DNA of 64,000 bases, taken from NCBI RefSeq assembly GCF_964355755.1, contig NC_092679.1, positions 5,210,001 through 5,274,000 on the forward strand. The letters are read 5' to 3'. Made by a program: the position numbers and the translations under genes. The notes below the pieces were generated by a model. That model had not been told where the DNA came from, made no database searches, and saw only the letters and a list, made by a program, of their open reading frames with translations. This document shows positions 1 through 11,327 of this stretch, piece by piece. Source of the stretch: Antedon mediterranea (taxonomy: Eukaryota; Echinodermata; Crinoidea; Comatulida; Antedonidae). Each line of letters begins with the position of its first letter. The first letter of the stretch is position 1.

Positions 1-103
1 AAATTAAAAATATTGAATAAATTCGCGTTTGAGCCGATTGCAACACTTTACTTGCGATTAAACGCGTAAGATTGTAACTTATTTTAAAGGAAATGCGTTT
101 TAC

Positions 104-217
104 TTTTTAGTCGCATTCAAACGCGACTCTACAGCTCACTATGTCGGTCGGTTGGTCGGTCGGTAAACACTAACTCAAATTTGAGCACGCGACTGCAGCC
201 ATGTATATGGCCTTGTT
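104..217 (-). repeat. Dispersed repeat, inverted partner of 6951-7056
   Basis: This stretch reads as the reverse complement of 6951-7056, with roughly 90% identity by eye. It holds a recognisable core (CTCACTATGTCGGTC) and ends near GGCCTTGT. This copy has an extra CGGT-rich step and a small AACT duplication that the partner lacks. No coding potential is visible. It may be one end of a larger transposon or simply a copy of a dispersed repeat. Confidence 0.7.
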
Positions 218-1294
218 TCCAAGACCTTTGCACGCACACAAACATTATTTCTAGTACAATGCCAACGCGTAAAATGACAAGAAATAGGCATTTGAAGTTT
301 GGATAAACATGTCCAATGACAAAAATAAAATACCGATATTTGAGGGCTAGTGAATCATTATCGTACATTTTTAACGAGTAGAACCCGGTGATATATTTTA
401 GAGAAAAGTACGTCCCTGTATTTCATAGTTGTTCATGCCTTTGCACTTTTAACGAGAGTTCACTGGGCGAAAAGGAACAACATTAAGAAATTTATTGAAA
501 ATGTATGTGGATATTCTTTATGGACAGAGGCGAAAGTTCAATGTGGATAGTTGAACTTTATTCGGCTGATTTATTTTGAAACGTTTCTCGTGGTTGACGT
601 CCCTCTGGCCTCGGGAAAGCCAGACCGGGGCCGTATAGCCACGAACGGCTAGTATTGACGGTCCCAGGAGACATCAACTTGTAGTCCGGTGACTTGTGTT
701 AGCGTCGGGTTGGTCAACATTCATGTTATGTGATAATGACTCATTCATAACGGCTGCGTACTATCACTTTTGGACATGTGGTTTGATTGTAATTCTTTTT
801 CACAAATCTAAAAACAGTTCTAGTTCATGTAGTTGTCAAGTAAACGCAATGAATCTGAGAATTAAAAACAAAATTATAAAAAAAATGTAATATCAGAAAT
901 ATACCGTCAAGTATGTATGATGTGTTTTTATTACCCCTAATTCTATTTGTGTTTGCAAATAAAGAAAAACACAATAAAAATGACTCTGATGTTGTGGTTT
1001 CAAAACTCATAACTAAAATAGAGGGCGCTGCCTGCAAATTTATAAATACAGACTCGTGTACTTCATTTTATTCAATCCTAAGGTATTGCGGCAATGTGCT
1101 CATACCTATGTAGAATGTGTAGGCCTAACTAAAATATAAAAAAAAACCATAAATTTGTCTATAGTACTACCACTTGTGTAAATCATAATAATAACAACAA
1201 AAATCGAGTTTGCCTAGACCTAGGCCTATTATAGTTTCCGGCGTGTACAGCAGATGAGGGAGAAAACCACCCGCCCTTGCCCATTTGTGTCTTC
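218..1294. other. Intergenic, no gene seen
   Basis: AT-rich sequence with only short random reading frames. A GC-richer patch near 590-690 has no ORF of note. A GAGGGCGC motif lies near 1020, discussed with the CTCF-like sites in the findings. Confidence 0.5.
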
Positions 1295-1332
1295 CCATAG
1301 AGATATTATAGTGAACTATAATATCTCTATGG
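1295..1332. repeat. Perfect 18 bp inverted repeat with a 2 nt centre
   Basis: The arm at 1295-1312 (CCATAGAGATATTATAGT) is exactly complementary to 1315-1332, leaving only GA at the centre. It is a near-perfect 38 bp palindrome able to form a cruciform or RNA hairpin. The loop is too small for a normal microRNA precursor. No gene or transposon end is visible next to it. Confidence 0.85.
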
Positions 1333-4270
1333 TCTTCCGTGTGTATATCATATATACCTCGCAATTGTTTATAATTGCATAAAAAATATATTACACATAA
1401 CTGAGCTTCCTTTATACTTCAGCATCATAATAGCAAAAATAGCATTTTGAACAAAAATTTAAGAAAATCTAAATAGCGCCCTCTAACTTTGAAACGTAAG
1501 TTAGGCTAGGCTCAATTCAACAGACACACAATGTTGATAACTTGTACCACGCGTATATGTACAAAGAAGAAATCAACTACAGTATCTGTTTATAGTGCGA
1601 CCTCTACCGTAGATATCTTTTGTTGTTTTCTATACTCTCGCGTCTTAGGGAAAGACGTTGTACTGTAGGGCCTACTACCATACTATAAGGAATGCAACAA
1701 CTTCACAAATAAAGTTATCTTTTCCATAAAAAATATTCATTAAATTATTTAAAATAGCCTAATTTTTGTATGTTCAACAACGCGCAATCAGGGTCGTTCG
1801 AGAAAATTAAAACATTTTTAATTTCATGGATGGACAATTGTTTTGTCAATGATCTGATCATCCATGATCCATTACTACAATACGAAAACAATGATGAAAT
1901 GTTTCTGATTTACAAATCTATTGTATTAAAGTCGTACGTATTTTATTTGATCTTCAATTTTCTCATTGGATAGAATCCAGCTTATCAGGTCATGTATCAT
2001 CATATAGTCTCAATTCAAACGAACACAATTCAACCCTCGCAACAAGCAAAGAACCCCTGTAGAGGGCGCCATGGTAACATAACGACAACAACTAAACGTA
2101 TTAAATCTTTAGAAACTTCATAGAAAGCAAGGTCGGAAAGAAAGAAATAAAGTATTGGTGATGATTCATTAAAACTGACATTGTGTAGAAAATCACTAGA
2201 ACATGTATTAACTTCTTAAACATTAATGAGTAGGCTTATTTAGTTTACAATCATGAGCGAGATAATCACATTGTTTATTGAAATTTTTTCCAATTAGTGT
2301 TGTGTCAAACGACCACATGTTGGCAGTGGGCTTGTTGAGCGTTAGTTACACGTACGTCTATAACAATACCTTCATTGTTTAACACTGGTATATACCCAGA
2401 ACACCTAGGTTTAAATAACAATATGAAAAAGAATTTAGTCGGAACTCATGCTAAGATACATAACTGAAAAAAAACACCTAAGATCATTATCTCTCCTTAT
2501 ACCATTCTTTCTAAAGTTATAGAAGCCGTAGGAAAAGTTTGTTCGACCACTGTGCATATATTTAGGATCCCAAAAGCGCACTCAAATACATTATTAAAAT
2601 CACGTAGGCCTATAGACACAAATCAAGAGCCTTTGACGACTAAGCCCAGATTTTTAGAAAGAAATTTCTAAAATAAAAGAATGGAGTAAATGCTAGGCCT
2701 ATGTAATGGTAAGTTCGTTACAAAACGAATAGTACAAAGATAACGAGCGATGTGAACAGGATACATGATTTGTGTTTGTGCCTTCGCCTTTATTTTATGC
2801 AATTTAAGTGAATAGAATCTTTGATTGAAATTTGATATACAATTAACCAGCACTCAAAGCTATGTTGAACGAGCGCTGTATAATCACAATGCCCGCGATG
2901 TACAGCAGGGTGATCTTTTTCAAGATATCTTCACTGCCAGAGCTTTAATCATAGTGTATACGTTCTATTGAATTTCAAGAGGTTTATTTTTTCTAAGATG
3001 TTACGTTTGGTTGTTTCAAGTTTGGTATCAGCTGTTAAGAAGATGATAGATGTTGTGTTTCTATAGCTTGAGCGACCTTGCTTTGACTGTGGTAATTAAT
3101 TGACTCGTATTCTACATTATTTGATTGCTTCTTAGCATCGCGTGTTGGTGTATTGTAGCTTTGCTTCTAAAGTTATATCTTTAATTTCAGAATACTGGGG
3201 TAAAAACCCGCTGCGGATTTACGGAAGCTTTGCAAAAATACATTTACCGTGTTTGGTTAGTCTTATAGCCTTGATTATAAGAGAAATCAAGAAGACCATT
3301 CGCTTATAATATTATTATTCTTTTGTCCGACAATCTTTTCTTTCTTTTGTTTAATTTCTAAGATACATTTTGAACTTTTTTTAAGTAAGTTATTAATAAA
3401 TATTACAAATTCAGATGCATTTAGTTTAATTCCAGTTTTTGAGAACTTGTCAAATGTTATCACTGTAGATTTTAAAATATCCGAAAAACGACATGTCCTT
3501 GCTAATGGCCCACGTTACCAAATGAGTCGTAAAAACATAATTAAAAGTCATTTAGGAGAAAAAATAAACATCACTGTTTTGTATAATTTGTTGGCCTGTA
3601 CTATCTTCTCGTATTCTATTGTGTTAAGGTATCACCAATTAATTTAGGATCAGTTTACACCTTATCTAATTGTCAGTAGATGTTTAGCAATTTATTTGCT
3701 TGTTTTCAAGTTAGATTGACAATTCTTGAGTTTATTAAATGAACATGGAATACCAGCATGACACTTTTAATCAACTAGGCTAGACACAATCTTTCCAGAT
3801 CATTAGACAAATGGGATAAGATGTTTGGTTACCTTATTTGTGTATGTCAGTCAGTTCGAACATTCCCCCGGCCCCCAAATAATGAATAATGTAAATAAGA
3901 AAGTTTACATTTATTACAAACAAATTACATACGTTTCCAAAATATACTGTCTTTTAAAATGTATTATATCATGTACAAAATGAGGCGTAGATTTTTATGT
4001 TATTTGTATTCATAATCAAAACAAAATGTATAAAGGTTAAAAGTGTAAAAATCAGAAAATAACGATAAAAGTAGAAAACGGAAATTTAATGTATGAAAAT
4101 GAAATGTGAATAAAATAATATGTATGAAAGATTGAATGAATAGAGGTGATGGTTAACCACAAAAGAGAAAAAAAGTAAAATGTAAGTAAATTGTTAGGAT
4201 TTGTTGTAGGCCTTTACTTTATTATTTGCATCAGGGATAGATTAGACATATATATTCGGCGACATTTTAA
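1333..4270. other. Intergenic, no gene seen
   Basis: AT-rich non-coding sequence with stop codons in all frames. GAGGGCGC-type motifs occur near 1474-1486 (minus) and 2059-2070 (plus). Nothing else is supported. Confidence 0.5.
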
Positions 4271-4375
4271 AGCTTAGTTCCCATTTGGAAAGCGCACTAC
4301 AATTTGACTTTTGTGATTGGTCAACTCACTTGCACTTACGTCATTGCGTTGCGTCCTAGTGGGAACCATAGTTCA
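4271..4375. mobile_element. Decayed short copy of the TAA-flanked inverted-repeat MITE
   Basis: The left end AGCTTAGTTCCCA and right end CTAGTGGGAACCATAG match the terminal inverted repeats of the elements at 20329 and 21861. The interior keeps a GTGATTGGTCAACTCACTTG-like block of the same family. It is preceded by TAA. The right flank is TCA, so the target duplication is not clean. At about 105 bp it is internally shortened, and the right boundary is uncertain by a few bases. Confidence 0.6.
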
Positions 4376-6950
4376 TAATCCTACATCACGTAATGAACTC
4401 ATTCTTTTAAGAGTCACCACGACAGAAAAAGACTATTAGCCTAAAAGTATATATGTAGTTGTATCTGATTCTAAACTGAATTATACTGAAAGTAACCTTA
4501 AAGGTAAAACTCCATGCTATGTACAACAATTACTATATTAACAAACATAAAACATTATAATAGAAACATTTTAAGATCAGAAACAAACATTTCGCATTGA
4601 TCGTATAATTATTATATGAATGAGGAGACATAAGATCTGGAATAAGCAGCTCTCCCCCTGGTATCACAGCATCTCCCAGACTCTCAAGAACAGACAATGT
4701 CAGGGGGCTGGCATCAAAGCATCCTTTGGCGCCAATTGCGTCATATTTATCCACTTAGCGACCATTTAAAGTCGCTCTTGCGCGCAGCTAAAGATTGACG
4801 CCCCTGCACAGAATCAGGTATATTTAATAACAATTACGTCGATAATAACAAAATTATCATTGATTTTATTAACGAGAGTCCAATTATACTAGAATCACTT
4901 GCAAAACAAAATAGACAACAAGTAGACACACTTTACATATTCAATGGTATATAATGAAAGTGTGAGTGAATTAATGTGCAAGCTATGATAATTTGTTATG
5001 TTGAGGATTTTTGGCTGCTTCTTCTGCTGCTGCTGTTGACCTTATGATGTCCTTAACAAAGGATTTCTATATGGTACGGTACGCACATACATATCATATA
5101 CTTTCTCATATTCTTAAACATAAAAATATAATATAAAACAAAAGATTTTAAGTCGTAAATGTGTAGGTAGGCCTATACTGAACAAATAAGATAACAGAGT
5201 ATGAGAGTTTAAAGTGATCGTCGGCGGGGAACAAGTTTCGCCAGTGTAGCATAGCCAAATGCACAGAATAGAATCGCTGCACTTTATATTATGGTTCCCT
5301 GTCATTTGGGATTTTGCACTGGGTTACACCCTCCCCTTTTTAACTATGCATTGTCCCTAATGCAGATATACCATTCCCAATAGATAAAAAAAAACATAAA
5401 AATATGGATTTCCTAAATTATCACATTGTATAACCTGGCTGCAAAAAAACTCAAACAAACAAATAACAATACAACGTTCTATTCCAAATTCTGATTAGCA
5501 GTTATGGCAAACAAGAATGTTTTAATGAAAATGTGTCGTGATAGTGAAGTATGGGTAGACCTACACAAAAACGTTCATATCAATGCAGCAACACTAAAAG
5601 ATCATTCATTGCGTGTATTTTAATCTGAAGTAGCAGTGGTGTTAACAAAATATAATCTATAGCCTAATGGTGTCATGCCAATTTATTTTGAAAAAGCTTT
5701 AGCGATTATGATAGGTAGACGTATGTCAATCAAGTGAATTCTTAATATGTGATAGAATAGCGATAAATCCTTGCTAACGATTAAGGAGCAATGACAGCAG
5801 ATTAATGAAAACTAACAAACGACAAAACGAACCCCTGTTGCGTTTCAAACACACTATTTCCATTTTGGTATTGACTTAATATTGTAAGCTTGAAATTGAA
5901 ACAATTTCACAGCAAACTGATTCTCATACCAACTGTAGCAATATAGGTTCATTTGCAGTTGTTACAAAATAATTATAATTAAGATAGCCTACTGAATTGG
6001 TGATTGGCAGTGTCAGTGTTGACGCCGAATATACGCGGTTTGGCAAGTCTATTGAGAGAACGCAACAGATCTACAATGTAGTCCTTTTAAAGTTAGTCAT
6101 GGCTGTGATATAAAGTAATTAAGCGTAAAGTATCATGAACACAAGTAGACTGCAAACATAAAATCATCTACTAGGCTCCATTGCTTGTTACAATATACAT
6201 ACAAGACAATATAAAACTTAGCAAAACACGTGTAAACAAACCTATTACACTCTGCCATACATGATTTTTAACAAAAGCTCTATTGACCAGCGTAATTGTG
6301 TTTCCCTAATATTCAGTGCGAGTCTATTAAAACTATTGTTAGTTGAGATAACAAGACCAGTTAGTTAAGGATATATTAACGTCGATATTAATGCAAATAA
6401 TTTACAGTTTTTAACTGCTGTTAATTAATCATTTAAACTACAAGATATCTCACACTTAACTATACAACGGCGTCGGATTGCATTTCATAATTTCGATCAA
6501 ATCATTGAAGCAAGAAATTCAGTTTTCAATTAAAATCGAAACAAACATGGGCTGTTTTAGGGAGCCTGTTTGAGAAGACCTATACTTAGTGTCTATGCGT
6601 GTTGCATTACTGGATGATTAAGTTCCAGTTCTTTAGTTTTAATTTAGTTTTACACCAGATGTGGAGATACAAAGGTTTGCACACCATTATAGGGTTCCTT
6701 TAGTAGGCCTACATATTTTCTAATAATACCTCCATTTAGAGAGTTTATTTCATACCCATTAGTAAATTTGAATATTAAAAACAAATAATTATCAGATTTA
6801 GCACAAATCAAATATTTGTACTACCAGATTTGAACTGGAACTCTTGATTGTCTGGTGATAGGTCTATGGCTTCGAAAGGAAATGGAAAAACATAAAACCT
6901 TAAACTGGCTTATTGTGTGACGTTGCGTTATGTTACCATTATTTAAAAAA
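4376..6950. other. Intergenic, no gene seen
   Basis: AT-rich non-coding DNA. No reading frame has recognisable protein similarity. No structured RNA or long repeat was seen. Confidence 0.5.
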
Positions 6951-7056
6951 ACAAGGCCACATACATGGCTGCAGTTGCGTGCTCAAATTTGAGTGTTTAC
7001 CGACCAACTGACCGACATAGTGAGCTGTAGGGTCGCGTTTGCATGCGACTAAAAAG
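6951..7056 (+). repeat. Dispersed repeat, inverted partner of 104-217
   Basis: The + strand here matches the minus strand of 104-217, running from ACAAGGCCACATACATGGCT through CCGACATAGTGAGCTGTAG to GCGACTAAAAAG. The pair brackets about 6.7 kb in inverted orientation. Confidence 0.7.
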
Positions 7057-7329
7057 AAGGCTTCAGTTGATTACTGAAATGTGTTCTTTATATCTATACA
7101 TTTGTTCATAATGAAACACATTAATTACTGGACTTAGGCCTATTTCTTCAGAAGCCCGATACACAGCTTTTTCACATTTCGTAATATGTTAAGTAGTCGA
7201 ATATTCATTTCATCATTGTGTAATGTTTGTAACTGGTGAAACTTGAGTTTATTATTAGTTCGGAAAATAAAAAAAAAAGATACATTTTGTATCACATGCA
7301 TATCCCAATTCAAATAAGAAGTCGTATCC

Positions 7330-7441
7330 CCCTTTCACACAATCAAAACGTCAAAGTTTAACCACACGGGGTGCACACCACACAAAATTCCACCCGATGT
7401 TGTTTACACTGTCCGGAGTTTTCTAGTCGGTGTGAAAGGGG
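7330..7441. mobile_element. Short element with CCCTTTCACAC terminal inverted repeats
   Basis: The left end CCCCTTTCACAC and right end GTGTGAAAGGGG are perfect inverted repeats of about 12 bp enclosing roughly 85 bp. The form is that of a small non-autonomous DNA transposon. A clear target-site duplication was not found (left flank GTAT, right flank TTAA), so the superfamily is not assigned. Confidence 0.5.
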
Positions 7442-8091
7442 TTAAAGAATTAATATTAATGAATATGTGTAATGTTATTTGTTGCTTTATTTTACTTTTG
7501 CTTGAAAAATCACTTTTAAACAACATATTTTTACATCGATTTTCTGACATTTTATTTATAATTTGTTTTGAATAATACGTCAATATAAGCCTAGGTTATA
7601 ATCTGATTTTTATTTGATTAAATATATATAAGTAGTAATCGTTTGGCCTATATTATATAAATTTAATTAAGAATTGTTTCAGGATCGTATTGTTATATTT
7701 AATATTTTAAACATTTATACAAAGATATAATATAAGTTACATAAAAGAATTCACCGATAATATCGTTTGCGTCATAATCCAAGTCAACTGAAATGAGTGT
7801 TCAACCATTACACCGTAATCGGAAATGTTATTGTGCACACCGCCACCTATCGACAGTGAAAGTTTTCCTTATTGGTTCGAAGGCATTGTTCACGACGGCG
7901 ATCTGTTTGGTTTGAATGTTATTCCAGTGAGAATTAATTTATTTATGATAAATTAATAAACAAATCCAATTATTACAATTACTTTCATTGAATGTTTAAA
8001 GATTGTGGTCTTGTAGTATCCGTGTTACAGAACAATTTCTTTAATAGCATAAATAATTTATTTCTTTAAATGCTTCAAATGTTAGGCCTAA
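7442..8091. other. Intergenic, no gene seen
   Basis: Very AT-rich. A GGTGGCGG-type motif on the minus strand at 7840-7856 resembles the CTCF-like sites elsewhere in the window. Nothing coding is visible. Confidence 0.45.
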
Positions 8092-8272
8092 AGATGTTCT
8101 GTCTCTCAAAAACCTGAAAAATGAAGATCAAATCAGACTTGCTTTAAATTACACATTTTTTTCAGGAAAGTAATTTTTTTCGATCCAGTTTTTGGTCAAA
8201 ATGAATAACTATTATGTGACATTAAAATGGCATATTCAACAACAAAAAAATGTTTAGGGGGACAATATATCT
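8092..8272 (-). mobile_element. TTAA-flanked MITE, copy A (internally shortened)
   Basis: The left end AAGATGTTCTGTC and right end GGGGGACAATATATCT are diverged inverted repeats of the family AGATGYATTGTCCCC. The right flank is TTAA and the left flank CTAA. The interior block TTTTTGGTCAAAATG is the reverse complement of the interior of copies B and C, so this copy is inverted relative to them. Confidence 0.6.
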
Positions 8273-8983
8273 TTAACATTTGGGTCAAACGAATTCGTAA
8301 CGTTTGATACGTAAAGCATTATTTGTTTCCACCTGTTTCACGTTTAAAAAGATATACTTATCCCATCATTGTGGAAATGCTCATCAACGAGATAATAGCC
8401 AACGATTAAGATAAATAAGGTTGATACATTCATATTAATATTCCTAAATTGTTCATGATCATCTGTTGCAAAATACTCATTTGCTTGATCATTTTTTATA
8501 AATATTAATATAATTATTTATGTAAGATATAATGTTGTAATAATTGTTCAGTTGTCGTTCCAATAAACTGAACTAACCTGTAAAAATTTACTATACAATA
8601 CAGCAATTTCCGAATGCCTCAGGGTTGGATTGGATTGTTGTTGTCAAGTTTAGCTTTATCAAAAGACGTCATAACGATGTGTCTAATATAATAAGCAACT
8701 TCATTAGGAAAACAATGTGTAATCATATTTTGCTATATTTGTCTTTTTTTAATGAATCTACTAACATTCATACCAATTGTTATATAGTTGTATATTCCTA
8801 CAGTAATAGCACACGAAGTGTTGTATATTTTGTTGAGTAATAACATAGCATACGATAAAGAGTATCATTACTCATTAGTTTTACATTAGACTAGCTACGG
8901 TATGTAGAATGACGATAAGGAATTAAGTATATTTAAAAAAAAAACTGTAGGGCCTAAACTAAATTTTATAGGCTTACTATTAA
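8273..8983. other. Intergenic, no gene seen
   Basis: AT-rich sequence between two MITE copies. The 71-codon frame starting at 8625 has no recognisable similarity and is probably random. Confidence 0.4.
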
Positions 8984-9330
8984 AAGATGTATTGTCCCCC
9001 TGAAAAAATAATTCTTAACAAATTTTTTGCTGAATATGCCATTTTAATGTAACCTAATATTTATCCACTTTGACCAAAAATTGGATCGAAAAAAATGTAT
9101 TTACCTGAAAAAAAACGTACTTTAAAGCAAAAAATGGGCAAATTGGCTGCCAGCCATGGGTTTTTGGTTGAATTTAACCGTTTATTTTGTCATTTTATAA
9201 GTGAAACAACACATTTTTCCAGGTTTTTTTTCTACGACAGTGATTAACTTTATTAAAACTACAAAATAACACATTCAAAGTCTGATTTAATTAATCTTCA
9301 TTTTTCATGTTTTTTGGGGACAATACATCT
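8984..9330 (+). mobile_element. TTAA-flanked MITE, copy B (longest)
   Basis: The ends AGATGTATTGTCCCCC and GGGGACAATACATCT are inverted repeats, and TTAA lies at both borders (8980-8983 and 9331-9334). The interior aligns along its length with copy C at 36071-36367, sharing blocks such as CCACTTTGACCAAAAATT and GTCATTTTATAAGTGAAA. There is no transposase. A TTAA target is typical of piggyBac- and Kolobok-type elements; which one is not decidable here. Confidence 0.75.
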
Positions 9331-9570
9331 TTAAGAGTAAAAAGTATTTATTTTTTATATTCTACAGTAAAGAGTATTTCCTTATGTGTGGTGTAATAAA
9401 GAATGACAAAAATGCCACTACCACCAAAAAATATATATATTGTTCGAGTCTCGGTTGGGGCGACTTTTTCTCATTCTCCCAGATTTCCTCATCTTTATCG
9501 TTCCAAATATTAATTAAAAAATTTTCAGTGTATCACCGGGCGGTTTGGAATTTATTTCTATGCCTGTTGT

Positions 9571-9572
<2 letters not shown>

Positions 9573-9613
<41 letters not shown>
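9573..9613. repeat. (TA)n microsatellite
   Basis: An uninterrupted run of about 20 TA dinucleotides. It directly borders the dispersed element that follows. Confidence 0.9.
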
Positions 9614-9614
<1 letters not shown>

Positions 9615-9781
9615 TTTCACTGATGAAGGGCTAGTGTTGCCCGAAAGCTCTGCTAACTTTTCTGGCTGTTTACTTTATCGTTTTGATTTAGCTTTTCGCT
9701 TTTTATTTTTGTATCTCCATTGAGATCCAGCCACTGATACCCACAGCATTGTCATTTTTTTCAGTAATTTGCCTTTGGATC
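9614..9781 (+). mobile_element. TA-tract-bordered dispersed element, copy 1 (single 48 bp unit)
   Basis: It begins at CTTTCACTGATGAAGGGC and ends at GCCTTTGGATC, with (TA)n on both sides. The same sequence occurs on the opposite strand at 22298-22790 and as partial copies at 41110-41200 and 51808-51930. It contains one copy of the 48 bp unit that is tandemly amplified at 22 kb. There is no ORF. Insertion into TA repeats recalls the Micron-type elements of plants, but homology is not implied. Confidence 0.65.
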
Positions 9782-9806
9782 TATATATATATATATATAT
9801 ATATAA
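9782..9806. repeat. (TA)n microsatellite between two elements
   Basis: A run of about 12 TA dinucleotides separating the dispersed element from the compound hairpin element. Confidence 0.9.
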
Positions 9807-9846
9807 ATCAAAGAGCTGCATAGGCCGGATATAGAAAAAAATCAAG

Positions 9847-9960
9847 ATCAAATAAGTTAAAACTGCCTCAATATAGATGTTTCGGGCACAGCCTGATGAT
9901 GGGCTATGCCCGAAACATGTAAAAATAAATCTATATTGAGGCTGTTTTAACGTATTTGAT
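9847..9960. mobile_element. Compound foldback element inside a (TA)n tract
   Basis: The outer arms at 9847-9878 and 9929-9960 are 32 bp inverted repeats with about two mismatches. Inside them, GTTTCGGGCACAGCC at 9879-9893 pairs with GGGCTATGCCCGAAAC at 9901-9916. The apex is TGATGAT. TA tracts lie on both sides. It is non-coding and looks like a foldback MITE. Confidence 0.7.
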
Positions 9961-9986
9961 ATATATATATATATATATATATATAA
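9959..9986. repeat. (AT)n microsatellite
   Basis: A run of about 13 AT dinucleotides that starts at the right edge of the foldback element. Confidence 0.9.
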
Positions 9987-10082
9987 TCATCATAATAGTC
10001 ACCGAACGAACTACTAAATACCTTTTAAATTATGACGTCATTAACGGTTCTTTAGAAATTACCGTATACCTATACAACTGAT

Positions 10083-10140
10083 GATATCATTATCGTTATC
10101 ACCATGATAATGATATCATTATCGTTATCACCATGATAAT
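10083..10140 (+). repeat. 29 bp unit in two exact tandem copies
   Basis: The unit beginning GATATCATTATCGTTATCAC occurs at 10083-10111 and again at 10112-10140 without a visible difference. The junction forms the 18 bp palindrome GATAATGATATCATTATC, so the locus is both direct and palindromic. It lies about 500 bp upstream of the Six3/6 start codon. Confidence 0.85.
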
Positions 10141-10433
10141 GATCATCATATCCATGTTTAACACCAAATACAAATTCAACGCCTATTGTTTTTTTCACAA
10201 CGTCAAAAGAAAAATAAAATAAATAAAGTTGTGATGTGTAACGTGTCACTGTAATGACACCATGTGAAAATATAACGCATTCAAAGAGACCATCCTTACA
10301 TAAAAATTCGCGAATTTACAGCATCTTATTTCTCGTCGTATTAGACAACAGAGGCGCTTTTCTGTTATTCACCGTAATTGGTACTGTAAGTCAGCCAACC
10401 CATGCGCTAGATCTTTTGTTCATTACGCCACTG

Positions 10434-10502
10434 ATTGGCAGAATTGACATTGATTGACATGGTCACTAAGGAAACGATATAACAAATTACCTGTAAGCCA
10501 AT
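10434..10502 (+). promoter_or_regulatory. Possible Six3/6 proximal promoter with CCAAT-type boxes
   Basis: ATTGG at 10434-10438 (an inverted CCAAT) and CCAAT at 10498-10502 lie 140-210 bp upstream of the start codon, in a patch that is less AT-rich than its surroundings. An AT-rich GATATAACAAAT lies at 10475-10486. The transcription start cannot be placed from sequence alone. Confidence 0.25.
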
Positions 10503-10641
10503 CGAAGCCCATTTAGGCAACTAATGCAGTGAATGAGCCAAGTGATACTATGGGTTGTGTCATAGGCCTACCTGATAAAAACTGACACTTCTTTACTACG
10601 ACAGACACACCCCAGTGATACGTTGAAGTGGGACTAACTAG

Positions 10642-11327
10642 ATGGTAGGAATGAGACTTTATCACGATAGCGTAGTAACCGCGCCACTTACTCAGCCCGC
10701 AGCAGTGAGTCTGAGTAACTACCTCCCGACCACCGCAGCCCCGATGATGTTCCCGATGCCTGCTTTCCCGACACTGAGCTTTTCTCCAAGCCAAATAGCT
10801 AGTGTTTGTGAGACTTTAGAAGAAAGTGGGGATACTGAGAGACTTGCAAGATTTTTGTGGTCTTTACCAGTAGCTCCAAGTACGTGTGAAGCATTAAGTA
10901 AACACGAAAGTGTTCTACGAGCCAGGGCCGTCGTTTCTTTTCATCATGGCAACTTCCGAGAACTTTATCATATTTTAGAAAATCACCGATTCACGAAAGA
11001 CTCTCATTCCAAATTACAAGCAATGTGGTTAGAAGCACATTATCAAGAAGCAGAAAAACTGAGAGGGAGACCGTTAGGACCAGTTGACAAATACAGAGTA
11101 CGAAAGAAGTTCCCCCTTCCTCGCACGATATGGGACGGTGAACAGAAAACACATTGTTTTAAGGAAAGAACAAGAAGTTTACTAAGAGAATGGTATCTAC
11201 AGGACCCTTATCCAAACCCCACTAAAAAGAGAGAATTAGCACATGCAACAGGACTCACACCGACACAAGTTGGAAACTGGTTCAAGAACAGGAGGCAGAG
11301 AGACAGAGCAGCGGCAGCAAAAAATAG
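10642..11327 (+). CDS. Six3/6: Six3/6-class homeobox transcription factor, exon 1
   Basis: Exon 1 encodes 228 full codons plus two bases of a split arginine codon. Residues 1-46 are a short, low-similarity leader. Residues ~47-163 form the SIX domain, opening with [18 protein letters not shown] and holding the WSLPVAP and [19 protein letters not shown] blocks. Residues ~164-225 form the homeodomain, with recognition helix [19 protein letters not shown]. These blocks are near-identical to the Six3/6 (Optix) subfamily rather than Six1/2 or Six4/5. Family members are nuclear factors patterning the anterior neural and apical ectoderm and often repress with Groucho through the SIX domain; that role is inferred here. 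The ATG is well placed, because an in-frame TAG directly precedes it (10639-10641). Alternative internal ATGs lie at 10651 and 10744. The exon ends at AG before donor GTAAGAG (11328). The spliced product is 284 aa, between human SIX6 and SIX3 in length. Confidence 0.95.

Noticed and set aside
10513-10794. 93-codon minus-strand frame
   Set aside because: It is antisense to the start of the Six3/6 exon and has no similarity of its own.
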